Source: Bacteroidetes bacterium UBA3022 (lineage in GTDB: Bacteria; Bacteroidota; Bacteroidia; Chitinophagales; BACL12). Taken from it: DNA of 64,000 bases. Shown here one piece after another: positions 51,637 to 60,024 of this stretch; the stretch's first letter is position 1; each line of letters starts with the position of its first letter. A program made the translations under genes and the position numbers. The stretch spans positions 14,853-78,852 of the forward strand of contig DDYY01000064.1 in the NCBI GenBank assembly GCA_002346225.1. Reading direction: 5' to 3'. The notes under the pieces are model-generated. The model did no database searches, had not been told where the DNA came from, and saw only the letters and a program-made list of their open reading frames with translations.

Positions 51637-51972
51637 TCAGGTGAACTTGTAGTGGAGGTGTTCCAAACGCTGCAAAGCTTCTTTCCAGGAGGGAACGGTT
51701 TCTGCCTCGTAGTAAACAGACCGGTATTGGTGTGACACCTTTTTTGTGTCTTTCATAGCCCGTTTATGGGCCCCGTTTTTTTTGTACACCAGCATACTGT
51801 TCTCATCTGTCCAGGAAGTCAGTGTATAAGCCACATTCCAGCGAACCTTAGCTGAAAAACTCAGCAACCCTTTTTCTTTTTGTGCCTGAGAAACAGCCGC
51901 GGCGCTGCGCGCCATGAACAGGGGAAACATCCAAATACTTCTGATGCGGAGCTCTGTTATTGCTACTATCAT
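51637..51972 (-). CDS. DUF3291-like dimeric alpha-beta barrel protein
   Basis: 111 residues. I-T-E-L-R-I-R-S-I-W, then A-Y-T-L-T-S-W-T-D-E-N-S-M and H-K-R-A-M-K are consistent with the ferredoxin-like DUF3291/monooxygenase fold. Function is unknown. TAGCTTTA lies exactly four bases before the ATG on the minus strand. Confidence 0.7.
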   Translation of the reverse strand: MIVAITELRIRSIWMFPLFMARSAAAVSQAQKEKGLLSFSAKVRWNVAYTLTSWTDENSMLVYKKNGAHKRAMKDTKKVSHQYRSVYYEAETVPSWKEALQRLEHLHYKFT

Positions 51973-52120
51973 GATGTAAAGCTACATCCGGAAATAGAGG
52001 TCCGGAAATGATTCGGATGAACCGGTGTTTTTGGCGGATGAGCAGGCCACAAGAAAGCAGGCAGGAAGGGAAGTTGCCCTCCTTTCCACGCCTGCTTCGC
52101 GGTACCCAACCACAAATGGT

Positions 52121-52621
52121 TTATACAAAGATGATCTGGGTATGATCACCTGCTGCCAGTTCGTAGAACTCGGCAATGGTAATGATATCTTTTACGTGCT
52201 CGCTGAGATCTTCTTTTTTCAGTTCGAACATATCTACCGCCAGCTTACAGGCGAAGATTTCACCTCCACCGGCCTCTATCATTTCCATGAATTCGCCTAC
52301 CGGTGGTATGTCCAGATCTTCCATTTTCTTGCGCATCATTCCGCTCGCCATTGCTTCCATTCCGGGTACAATACCCATTAAAGACGGGAAGGGAATGTTA
52401 CCCGGAAGCCGCATGGCAGGGTTACCTACCACAGCGGTGTGCAGGTGTTCCATATGGCTTTTAGTGATAGCTTCCAGGCCGAAGAAGGTGAAGAACACTT
52501 TAGCTTCTATACCTTCCATGACGGCACCATTGGCCATTACGAGCGCTGCATATACATCTTCTAAATTTCCTTTAGCACATATGATACAGACTTTTTTGAG
52601 TCTTTTATCTTCGTTACTCAT
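52121..52621 (-). CDS. DsrE/DsrF/DrsH-like sulfur-relay family protein
   Basis: 166 residues. The DrsH-like fold is recognised by V-C-I-I-C-A-K-G-N-L-E-D-V-Y-A-A-L-V-M-A-N-G at the start, H-L-H-T-A-V-V-G-N-P-A-M, and G-E-I-F-A-C-K-L-A-V-D-M-F near the end, where Cys may carry persulfide sulfur. Last gene of the SQR operon, 17 bases after tusE. A role in cytoplasmic sulfur transfer during sulfide oxidation is inferred from context. Confidence 0.85.
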   Translation of the reverse strand: MSNEDKRLKKVCIICAKGNLEDVYAALVMANGAVMEGIEAKVFFTFFGLEAITKSHMEHLHTAVVGNPAMRLPGNIPFPSLMGIVPGMEAMASGMMRKKMEDLDIPPVGEFMEMIEAGGGEIFACKLAVDMFELKKEDLSEHVKDIITIAEFYELAAGDHTQIIFV

Positions 52622-52638
52622 GATTATATTTTTTTAGG

Positions 52639-52953
52639 TTATACACAACTGGTTGGCTTAGGCACACCTGAGATTCTGGTGGCATATTTCAATGGCTTGC
52701 CGGGGAACAGCTGATAGAACTCTTTCAGCTCTACTACACCGCTCTTTCCCATGCCGCGCATGGAGAGCTGTTCGCCTGCCCCCACTCTGTCGCGGATGAA
52801 ATCGATAACCGCATAGTGCTTCTCGCCTAACTGCTCAATACCAACTTCTTTAGCGATTTCCGGAGCCATCTCTTTGGTCCATTCGTCTTTGTTTAAAAGG
52901 AAGCCTTCTTCATTGACTTCGACTTCCTTACCTGCATACATTTTAGTTGCCAT
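52639..52953 (-). CDS. TusE/DsrC family sulfur-relay protein
   Basis: 104 residues with the family ending G-V-P-K-P-T-S-C-V. The second conserved Cys of true DsrC, 11 residues before, is Thr here, so this is the single-Cys TusE-like type and not a dissimilatory sulfite reductase partner. It would accept sulfur on its penultimate Cys. Five bases downstream of DUF1641. Confidence 0.9.
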   Translation of the reverse strand: MATKMYAGKEVEVNEEGFLLNKDEWTKEMAPEIAKEVGIEQLGEKHYAVIDFIRDRVGAGEQLSMRGMGKSGVVELKEFYQLFPGKPLKYATRISGVPKPTSCV

Positions 52954-52958
52954 AACAT

Positions 52959-53639
52959 TTAATTTTTGGTTGGGTGATGAATTAATTCCTGTTTGCCCAG
53001 GTTTTTGAGGAAGGTGATAAAGAAGCCCAGGCCCTTCTTCGCTTCCTTGCTATTGAGTTCCCGCATGACCCTGATTAGGCCCATTTCGGGAATATCTTGT
53101 GTTTCTACATTTCGGAAAATCACGATGGCATTGTTCACCGCTTCCATCATATCGGGTTGGGTGATGCGCTTCACGGTTTCGAGAATGTTCACTACGTTAT
53201 CAGATAGGTCCCTGATGTCATTGGCTCCAAAGTGCTCTACTACACGGTCGGCTACGGTGCCCATCTCTTTCAGGAAGGTGAAATATCCCTTCTCGTCCAG
53301 CACCTGCAGTTTTTCCACTGCGTCCAGACCTGCATTATGTATGATGAGCTCTGCATCCTTAGCCAGATCACCGGCACTTTCTGCCAGGTCGAGCAGGTTG
53401 TTGATATTGTCCATATTGCGGAGCAGCTTCACCAGCAGGTCGCCCATCATTTCCTGATCGATTTCCACGCCTGCATGCTCCAGCCGGCGCACGGCAGTAT
53501 CGCTGAGGTCTTTCGTTATATGACCTACATCTGCCAGCAAATCGTCTACCTGTTCCTGTTGCTGTCTGCGTTCGTGCATATGCTCCAGCAGCAAATCGAG
53601 TTTGTTGTTGATGTCGCTTATTTGTTGTTCGGTGGTCAT
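52959..53639 (-). CDS. DUF1641 protein
   Basis: 226 residues, strongly helical and acidic. A predicted coiled N-terminus (I-S-D-I-N-N-K-L-D-L-L-L-E-H) precedes the DUF1641 core (K-K-G-L-G-F-F-I-T-F-L-K-N-L-G). The family often accompanies SQR and sulfur-relay genes and formate dehydrogenase-type genes; its role is unknown. Between SQR and tusE in the same operon. Confidence 0.85.
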   Translation of the reverse strand: MTTEQQISDINNKLDLLLEHMHERRQQQEQVDDLLADVGHITKDLSDTAVRRLEHAGVEIDQEMMGDLLVKLLRNMDNINNLLDLAESAGDLAKDAELIIHNAGLDAVEKLQVLDEKGYFTFLKEMGTVADRVVEHFGANDIRDLSDNVVNILETVKRITQPDMMEAVNNAIVIFRNVETQDIPEMGLIRVMRELNSKEAKKGLGFFITFLKNLGKQELIHHPTKN

Positions 53640-53655
53640 GGTTGGGTAGTTGATG

Positions 53656-54885
53656 TTATATGTTTTTACCTGCGAGGCTCATCTTGTTGCTGATGGGCAA
53701 TTCTTTTCCTTTCAGCAGCATATGCCAGTAAATCCAGCGGAAGATGAGTTTACCGTAGTGGTTCATTTTCGATTCACTCAACAAGCTAAAGGGGCCAACG
53801 CCGGGTAGCGGGAAACTACCAGTGGTAGGCTCGGTATCGTAGTTGAAATCGAGCAGGGCGGCATTACCAAAACCGGTTTCAATATAACAGTTGGCATGTC
53901 CGTCGAAGCTGGCAGTCAGGGGCCGGCCTTCTATGGCACTGAGTATGTTCTCGTGCAATACTTCGCTGGCAAAATGGATGACTGAACCGGCTTTGGAAGT
54001 AGGCAGGTTGGCAGCATCTCCCAGCACGAAGACATTGTCAAAATCACGGGACCTCAGGGTGTATTTATCGGTTGGTACAAATCCGAAATCATCGCCCATT
54101 CCTGAGCGGATAATGGCTTTCGAGCCCATGTGCAGGGGAATGGTAACCAACAGATCGAAATCGATTTCTGTTCCACCAAAATCGGCTATTTTTTTGTTGT
54201 CATTGTCAACTTCACCGATAAAGAAATCGCCTGTAACGTGGATATTTTTTCGTTCCAGCATATTACCCAATATGGCAGATGCCTTGGGTTTAGTGAAGGC
54301 GCCGGACATAGGAGTTACATAATGGATTTCCACTTTATCGCGCATGCCGCGTTCTGTGAAATACCAGTCGGCCAGGAATGCGAATTCCAGTGGCGCTACC
54401 GGGCATTTTATGGGCATGTCGGCAATGTTGATCACCAGCTTGCCACCTTCCCATGTTTTCAGCTTATCGGCCAGCGCTACAGCACCGTTCAGTGTATAGA
54501 AGTCAAAGATGTCTTTATACCACAGGTCTTCCTTCATACCGGGTGTTTCTTCAGGCGCAATCCGAGTACCCGTGGCGATGATGAGGTAGTCATAGGAGAG
54601 TTCCTGACCGTCGAGCAGCAGCACCTTATTCTCGGCTGCCATGATTTTATCGACACCGACAAATATCCGCTCCACGCCGCGGGGCAAAAAGTTGGTGGTC
54701 GGTTTAATGACGTCTTCTTTTTTATAGATACCAAAGGGAATAAATAGGTAACCGGGCTGGTAGTGGTGTTCGCGGTATTCGTCTACAATGGTGATTTCCC
54801 ACTCACCTTTGGGGAGGTCTTTCCTCAACTTGTTGGCCATAATGGTACCGGCTGTGCCTGCACCTAATATCAATAATCGCTTCAT
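53656..54885 (-). CDS. sqr: sulfide:quinone oxidoreductase
   Basis: 409 residues from ATG 54885; the frame extends 17 codons further but the Rossmann start M-K-R-L-L-I-L-G-A-G-T-A-G-T fixes the N-terminus. A FAD-dependent membrane-associated enzyme that oxidises sulfide to sulfur or polysulfide and passes electrons to quinone. Cys161 (I-K-C-P-V-A-P-L-E) and Cys333 (H-A-N-C-Y-I-E-T-G) match the two redox cysteines of SQR, and V-F-V-L-G-D-A-A is the second FAD motif. First gene of a four-gene sulfur operon. Confidence 0.9.
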   Translation of the reverse strand: MKRLLILGAGTAGTIMANKLRKDLPKGEWEITIVDEYREHHYQPGYLFIPFGIYKKEDVIKPTTNFLPRGVERIFVGVDKIMAAENKVLLLDGQELSYDYLIIATGTRIAPEETPGMKEDLWYKDIFDFYTLNGAVALADKLKTWEGGKLVINIADMPIKCPVAPLEFAFLADWYFTERGMRDKVEIHYVTPMSGAFTKPKASAILGNMLERKNIHVTGDFFIGEVDNDNKKIADFGGTEIDFDLLVTIPLHMGSKAIIRSGMGDDFGFVPTDKYTLRSRDFDNVFVLGDAANLPTSKAGSVIHFASEVLHENILSAIEGRPLTASFDGHANCYIETGFGNAALLDFNYDTEPTTGSFPLPGVGPFSLLSESKMNHYGKLIFRWIYWHMLLKGKELPISNKMSLAGKNI

Positions 54886-55018
54886 GGTTGGGTATATTGC
54901 TGATTTTTTATACTGCAAAGCAACTGCATAAGGCACCGGGGCGGTGTGTCAACAGTTACATAAGAAGATGATTGAAATCACCCTATCGGCGATATGGGGA
55001 TATAAGACAGGAAAGCGC

Positions 55019-55053
55019 AAAAAAAAACACCGCCCCGGAGGAGTCCGGGACGG
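55019..55053 (-). terminator. orphan terminator (end of candidate small RNA)
   Basis: Minus strand CCGTCCCGGA-ctcc-TCCGGGGCGG (one mismatch), then TG and nine T. No minus-strand gene lies directly upstream. Confidence 0.8.
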
Positions 55054-55107
55054 CATTTGAACCGATCTTAACCTATTACTAATCAGTTGCCTGATTGCAA
55101 CATTATA
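55019..55107 (-). ncRNA. candidate small RNA of about 90 bases
   Basis: On the minus strand, a promoter-like TACACTTTG (55120-55112; one base longer than consensus) is followed by AATCAG-GCAA-CTGATT (55096-55081), a perfect hairpin with a GNRA tetraloop, a 27-base single-stranded stretch, and a strong terminator. The transcript end of the gene further upstream is already served by its own terminator. Expression is inferred, not shown. Confidence 0.4.
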
Positions 55108-55241
55108 CGAACAAAGTGTATGCCAAAAAGTTCAACAATTTCCAGATGTATCTACCAGCATCGCATCGGGTTTTATTCAGATGCAGTTTTTTACTCCAAA
55201 TTTTTTTCCCTGCCCTTCTTTTTCTCTGCGGTTATCCATCT

Positions 55242-55280
55242 AAAAAAAAATCCCGCTCCTAAGTAGTGCTCGGAGCGGGA
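55242..55280 (-). terminator. terminator of the T9SS surface-protein gene
   Basis: Minus strand TCCCGCTCCG-AGCACTACTT-AGGAGCGGGA followed by nine T; some 40 bases after the stop at 55321. Confidence 0.9.
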
Positions 55281-55320
55281 TTAAAACAAACGTATCAATT
55301 AATTCGCTTACAGCGCATTA

Positions 55321-57513
55321 TTACTGAATAATTACCAACTGACCACTGTACAAACCATTTGCTGTCTGTACCCGCAGCGTGTAGTTACCGGCAGGCAAGC
55401 CACTTACATCCAGTTGTCCCGAATTCGCAGCATAGGTCCTGATGGTCTGACCCACTACATCCAATAAAACAGCCTGTTGAATCTGATCTCCAGATACAGA
55501 AACGAAGGATCCATTGGAAGGATTCGGATAGACTTGCAGGCCACCATCTGCTAAGGTTGCAACAGCGGTAGGCTCAGCAATATCGGCATCGTAGGTTGCT
55601 GAGGTTGGATCCAGGATGAGTTCATCCCGGTTGAGCATGATAGCTTTTGCATCTGTAATATGCAGCGTTACAGCTTCAGCCACCAGCAGTTTTCCGGCCA
55701 GGTTATCTATGACCACCACATCCAGGGTTGCAATCTGGCCATATCCACCGGTGTTAACCCGCGAGGTACGCACCATGGCGCCGGTCACTTTCAATTCTGT
55801 TTCACTTCTCTTGGTAATAGCCAGTTATTCGTCAGCTCCGGCCATCCAGCTGTCGCCAAAGAAGATTTTTAAGGAGCTGGCATCCACGTTTTCGCTTTCT
55901 ACCTCTATGGTAAATGCGATTCCGTAAATGTCGTCAACCGGCGTCATTACATCACCCAGCAAGATGGGGATTTGATTCAGACCTGTAGACAAGGTGGTAA
56001 TAGCAGGATCGAAATATACAGGCACACCCATTCCTGAAGTACGGGTTGTATTCAGGGGATGATCGAGACCAAGGTTAGCCACCACAGCCGCTGTATCGGA
56101 ATCGCCCACCACACCATCACCATCGGAATCTGTGTATTTCAGGTCATTTAAGACGTACCAGAACAAGGTATCCTCTTCCATCCAGGCGCGAGCCAGTTTG
56201 CCCTCCCAGTCAATGCCGGTATCTTCCCGAGGAAAACCTTCTGCCCCATAATTGATACCTATTTCAAACAAGTCATCTGCATCAGCCCAACCATCATTAT
56301 TGGCATCTCCGGGCCATACGCAATTGAATACACAGTCAGGGAAGGAACCATCTGCATTGGACTTTAGTACGGTAAAGCGCTGGTTACAATCTTCCAGGTA
56401 TTGGCGACCTGCGAGGTAATAACCTCCATCGGAACTGAGTTCTGCCAACCAGACCTCCATACCTGTTTCACCAAAACCCCAGCTACAGTTAATAATGGGA
56501 ATGAAAATGGAATCTTCTTCTACCCCATCTGCATTCAAGGTCCATCCGTAAGAACTGTTATCTCCGCTATCCTGGGTCCAGGCAATGTAGGAACCATCGA
56601 TTTCTACAGCATGCCCACCTTCTTCCCAGTCTGCTCCGTGGTTCATATAAGTTACCCATTCCAGGTTACCATCGGCATCCATTTTACGCACAGATCCCTG
56701 ATACGTAAACATCACTCCATCTGATACTGAACCTGCCAGCAGATAGCCACCATCGGAAGTTTGTTTCAGGCCATTGTTAAATTGGCCGTATTCCCATGCA
56801 TCAGCAGCATGCGCGTAGTCATTTGTCCATTCCCAGTTCAGATCTGCATCAAATTTCATCAAGGTCCGGTAGCCAGGCTTGCCACATGAAAAAGCAAACC
56901 CTCCATCAGCTGTGGCGGTAATACCAGTTTCTTTAAAATCATAGTAGGAAAAAGCAAATCCGACAGTATCAGCTAACATATCAAACTCGGCCAGGAGGCT
57001 TCCATCTGTGCCGATGCATACAAAGTTGTATGTTAAGTCATCATCCAGACCACCTATAACAATGCGGCCATCTATCAGTTGCGCGGCAGCGCCCTGGTAT
57101 AATAAACCACTTGTTAAGCCTGATGACCAAGATTCAGTATCCCATTCGTAGTTGCCATCTGCATCCAGTTTATACATAGCTGGTGTGGCATAGCTGGCAT
57201 AACCGGTTACGAAGCATCCACCGTCACCGGATGGGAAGACATTCATACCCGTGAAAAAATCAAAGCTGGGTTCTGTTCCGTTATTGGTCCACAGTTCCTC
57301 TCCGTTTTCGTCCAGTTTCACGACAAAATTATCGGAGTAGAAAAACAATGGGTCTGTCCAGGAGAGTCCGAGGGCAAATACAGAACCGTCGGCATCTTCT
57401 GCAATATCCTGCACCCAGTGACCTTCACGGGCATAGCCCCAGGATTGTGCTTCAACCGGCGTACACATGGCTGCCAGAATCATGAAGCTAAAAACGAGGT
57501 AGTAGTTTTTCAT
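55321..57513 (-). pseudogene. T9SS surface protein gene interrupted by an in-frame TAA
   Basis: One reading frame of 731 codons, broken only by TAA at 55825-55827. The first part (562 residues) has a signal peptide, a beta-propeller of W-D/D-G-G-[YF]-x-[VL]-A-G repeats, and a dockerin-like calcium-binding pair (P-G-D-A-N-N-D-G-W-A-D, D-S-D-G-D-G-V-V-G). The part after the stop (157 residues) continues with no frame change through a cohesin-like domain to a T9SS type A domain ending L-V-I-I-Q. The intact downstream paralogue reads straight through this point. Without readthrough the product lacks its sorting signal, so it would stay in the periplasm. A GAA/CAA-to-TAA change or a sequence error is likely. 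Confidence 0.8.
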
Positions 57514-57621
57514 ATCGTCTTTTTAGGAGTGGATACCCTTCCACACTACAAATATGCCCACTCTGATGCAGAGTTCCAGGTACAAAAAAAAGCCATTACA
57601 GCGTATAAATATAGATAAAAA

Positions 57622-57661
57622 TAGCACAAACAACTGCTAATCAGTTGTTTGTGCTAAAAAA
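57622..57661 (-). terminator. terminator between the two tandem T9SS genes
   Basis: A perfect 15-base stem TAGCACAAACAACTG / CAGTTGTTTGTGCTA with a five-base loop, flanked by A runs on the plus strand and T runs on the minus strand. It follows the 57706 stop. Confidence 0.9.
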
Positions 57662-57705
57662 ATATGCCTATTAACAGATTTTAATGCTTCCTTAGTATTT
57701 CACTT

Positions 57706-59871
57706 TCACTGCACAATAATAGACAACACTTGTCTTTTATCGGCTCCAATCACCTCTAACAGGTAGGTACCTGCCGGAATGGGCGTGATGTCGAAGATGC
57801 CGGAAACCATATTATCCTTCGCCAGCAACACCCTTCCGGTCAAATCAAGTAGCTGTATCCTCTCAGGCTGGTTGGCGGGAGGCCAGCTGAGATACAGCAT
57901 GCCATCTGCAACCGGATTGGGATATACCTGTATACCTTCCAACATTGTGTTATCGATATCGGTAGATTCGGATGTAACTTCTGCCCCCTCTCCATTCACT
58001 GCTATTTCGTTCATATCGACATCAATAGCCCGGACATCTGATATTTGAAACAGGATGGTTTCGCTCATTGCCTTTCCTGCAATATTATCGATTACCACGA
58101 AGCTCAATTCTCCTATTTCTCCATAACCAGTTGTATTGTTTTGGTCATTACGCACCAAGGCAACATCCAGTTTCTGTGCATCTGAATGATTTCTGCGGAA
58201 GCGTATTTCCTCGTCCGCTATTCCAAACCAATTGTCACCAAATTGGAAGTTAACAGAAGATAGGTCTAAATCATTTCCGTCATAAGTGATTGAAAACCGA
58301 ATACCATAAATGGCTTCGGGAAAATTGATGGCATCGCCCAGGTTGACCGGAAATGCATAACTACCGGGAGTAAGGACGATTTCCGGAATGTCGATAAAGA
58401 GTGGTATGTCGCCAGCCGCCGACTTCAAGCTAAACACCGGGTGCTCGTAGCCATAGTTCAAAACCACGGCCAACGTATCATCGCCATTGACCATTCCATT
58501 TCCATCACAATCTGCGTATTTCAAATTGGTACCATCCGGCAAAGTATCTGTCCAGTCATCTGCTGCATGAGCTGTCCAGTCGATGGACATATCAACCCTT
58601 GCCGGTCCTGTGCTTCCATAGGCGAGTCCCAGCGCCAGAATATCGTCTGGCCCTGCCATACCGTCATTATCTGCATCACCCGGCCAGACACAATTGAACA
58701 TGCAATCCGGCAGGCTGCCACCTGCAGATGATTTTATCAAGGCCGTATAATTTGTTTCCATAGTTATGGAGTCATTTCCAACCAAACCAGCCACTATAAA
58801 TCCTCCATCGGATGTAGCCTTCAATCTGGTCATATAGACTACACCTATCTCACCAATGCGCACCTGGTCATTGAGCGTACCATCACTATTGATGTATAGG
58901 ATATTGCATTCTTCGGTGATATTGGGGAATAACAGTTCACCTCCGGTTTCTACCATCACAATGCTGCCATCTGTGCGCTCTGCCACATCCATTCCCGAAG
59001 GAAAATCGATACCTGTTGTATAGTATTCCGACCATTCCAATGTACCGTCGGCAGCATGTTTGGCGAGAAAGGTTTCTGACACCAGAATAAAAACAGACAG
59101 ATCATTAGTACCTGTAACCAGGTAGCTTCCATCTGCAGTCACATCAATCCCCATGGCCGTTGCTTCGCCCGAAGTAGCGTAGATATCTGACCATTCCATT
59201 TCTGCCACTGCATTGTACTTTGCTAAGAAATAGACCTGTTCAAATGCCATATTGAAGGTGGAGCCCGTAAGTATAAAACCACCATCGTCAGTAGTAGCCA
59301 CGTCATTAATGCTGGTGAAAATCATAATAGCCCCATCTATGGAATCTTCGACACTGGTGCTGATTAAAGAGCCGTCGGTGCCATCAATCAGATGAATGGT
59401 AAGGGTGCTACCCAGGGCTGCGCTGCCAATTAATGCCAGGTTGCCATCAGGGAGCAAGGTGCCTCTTCCACCACTGAATCCCGATGCCATAGTATCAGCC
59501 CAGCTAAAGTTGGTCCATTGTAAAGAGCCCTCAGCGTCCAGTTTGGCAGCAAACGGTCGTGACCAGTAATTTTCATAGCCGGCTACGATAAAACCGCCGT
59601 CAGCCGTTTCCATAATAGATTGGGCATAATCGTTGAATCCGGGGTGATCAACAGTGACGGACCATTCGATGGAACCCGACTCATTCAGCTTATTGACTAA
59701 CACCGTGGGAGTGGTGGTGGTCCAACTGCAGGTGGCAAATCCCCCATCGGAGGTCTCTATCATGTCGCCAACCTGACCCAGCCATTCACTGTCATCAAAA
59801 TAAGACCATTGAGCGGCAGCAGATCCCATCACAACCAGTAGGATTGCAAGGAGCGTAGTTACATTTTTCAT
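57706..59871 (-). CDS. T9SS surface protein with propeller repeats, dockerin-like repeats and cohesin-like domain
   Basis: 721 residues. Signal peptide (ends S-A-A-A-Q); propeller-type repeats of the form D-G-G-F-[IV]-x-[AT]-G (about 40-400); dockerin-like calcium sites P-G-D-A-D-N-D-G-M-A and D-C-D-G-N-G-M-V-N; a beta domain (about 500-625); T9SS type A domain (about 645-721, V-Y-P-N-P-V, ends I-I-V-Q). It is the intact paralogue of the preceding broken gene and probably arose by tandem duplication. Role may be adhesion or substrate capture on the surface; no catalytic motif is visible. Confidence 0.85.
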   Translation of the reverse strand: MKNVTTLLAILLVVMGSAAAQWSYFDDSEWLGQVGDMIETSDGGFATCSWTTTTPTVLVNKLNESGSIEWSVTVDHPGFNDYAQSIMETADGGFIVAGYENYWSRPFAAKLDAEGSLQWTNFSWADTMASGFSGGRGTLLPDGNLALIGSAALGSTLTIHLIDGTDGSLISTSVEDSIDGAIMIFTSINDVATTDDGGFILTGSTFNMAFEQVYFLAKYNAVAEMEWSDIYATSGEATAMGIDVTADGSYLVTGTNDLSVFILVSETFLAKHAADGTLEWSEYYTTGIDFPSGMDVAERTDGSIVMVETGGELLFPNITEECNILYINSDGTLNDQVRIGEIGVVYMTRLKATSDGGFIVAGLVGNDSITMETNYTALIKSSAGGSLPDCMFNCVWPGDADNDGMAGPDDILALGLAYGSTGPARVDMSIDWTAHAADDWTDTLPDGTNLKYADCDGNGMVNGDDTLAVVLNYGYEHPVFSLKSAAGDIPLFIDIPEIVLTPGSYAFPVNLGDAINFPEAIYGIRFSITYDGNDLDLSSVNFQFGDNWFGIADEEIRFRRNHSDAQKLDVALVRNDQNNTTGYGEIGELSFVVIDNIAGKAMSETILFQISDVRAIDVDMNEIAVNGEGAEVTSESTDIDNTMLEGIQVYPNPVADGMLYLSWPPANQPERIQLLDLTGRVLLAKDNMVSGIFDITPIPAGTYLLEVIGADKRQVLSIIVQ

Positions 59872-60024
59872 AAGCGCTTGTTTTTGTCCTCCGAAATAAG
59901 GAATTCCCTGTTTTGAATACTATAAACTAATTTTAGGATTAATAGATAATTATCGGAAGGATAAAACTCATAATATCATGTATATCATCTATTTATCTTA
60001 AACATTGAGCTTAAATAACACCAG

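Larger units (their letters stand above)
54886..55320. other. gene-free region with two minus-strand terminators and a candidate small RNA
   Basis: No gene larger than a 20-codon frame is visible. A terminator at 55242-55280 closes the T9SS gene; a second, unpaired with any gene, lies at 55019-55053. The stretch between them is treated separately as a candidate RNA gene. 54886-55010 should hold the SQR promoter; no consensus element stands out. Confidence 0.6.

Noticed and set aside
52639..52953. Dissimilatory DsrC
   Set aside because: Only the penultimate Cys is present; the upstream Cys position is Thr, as in TusE.
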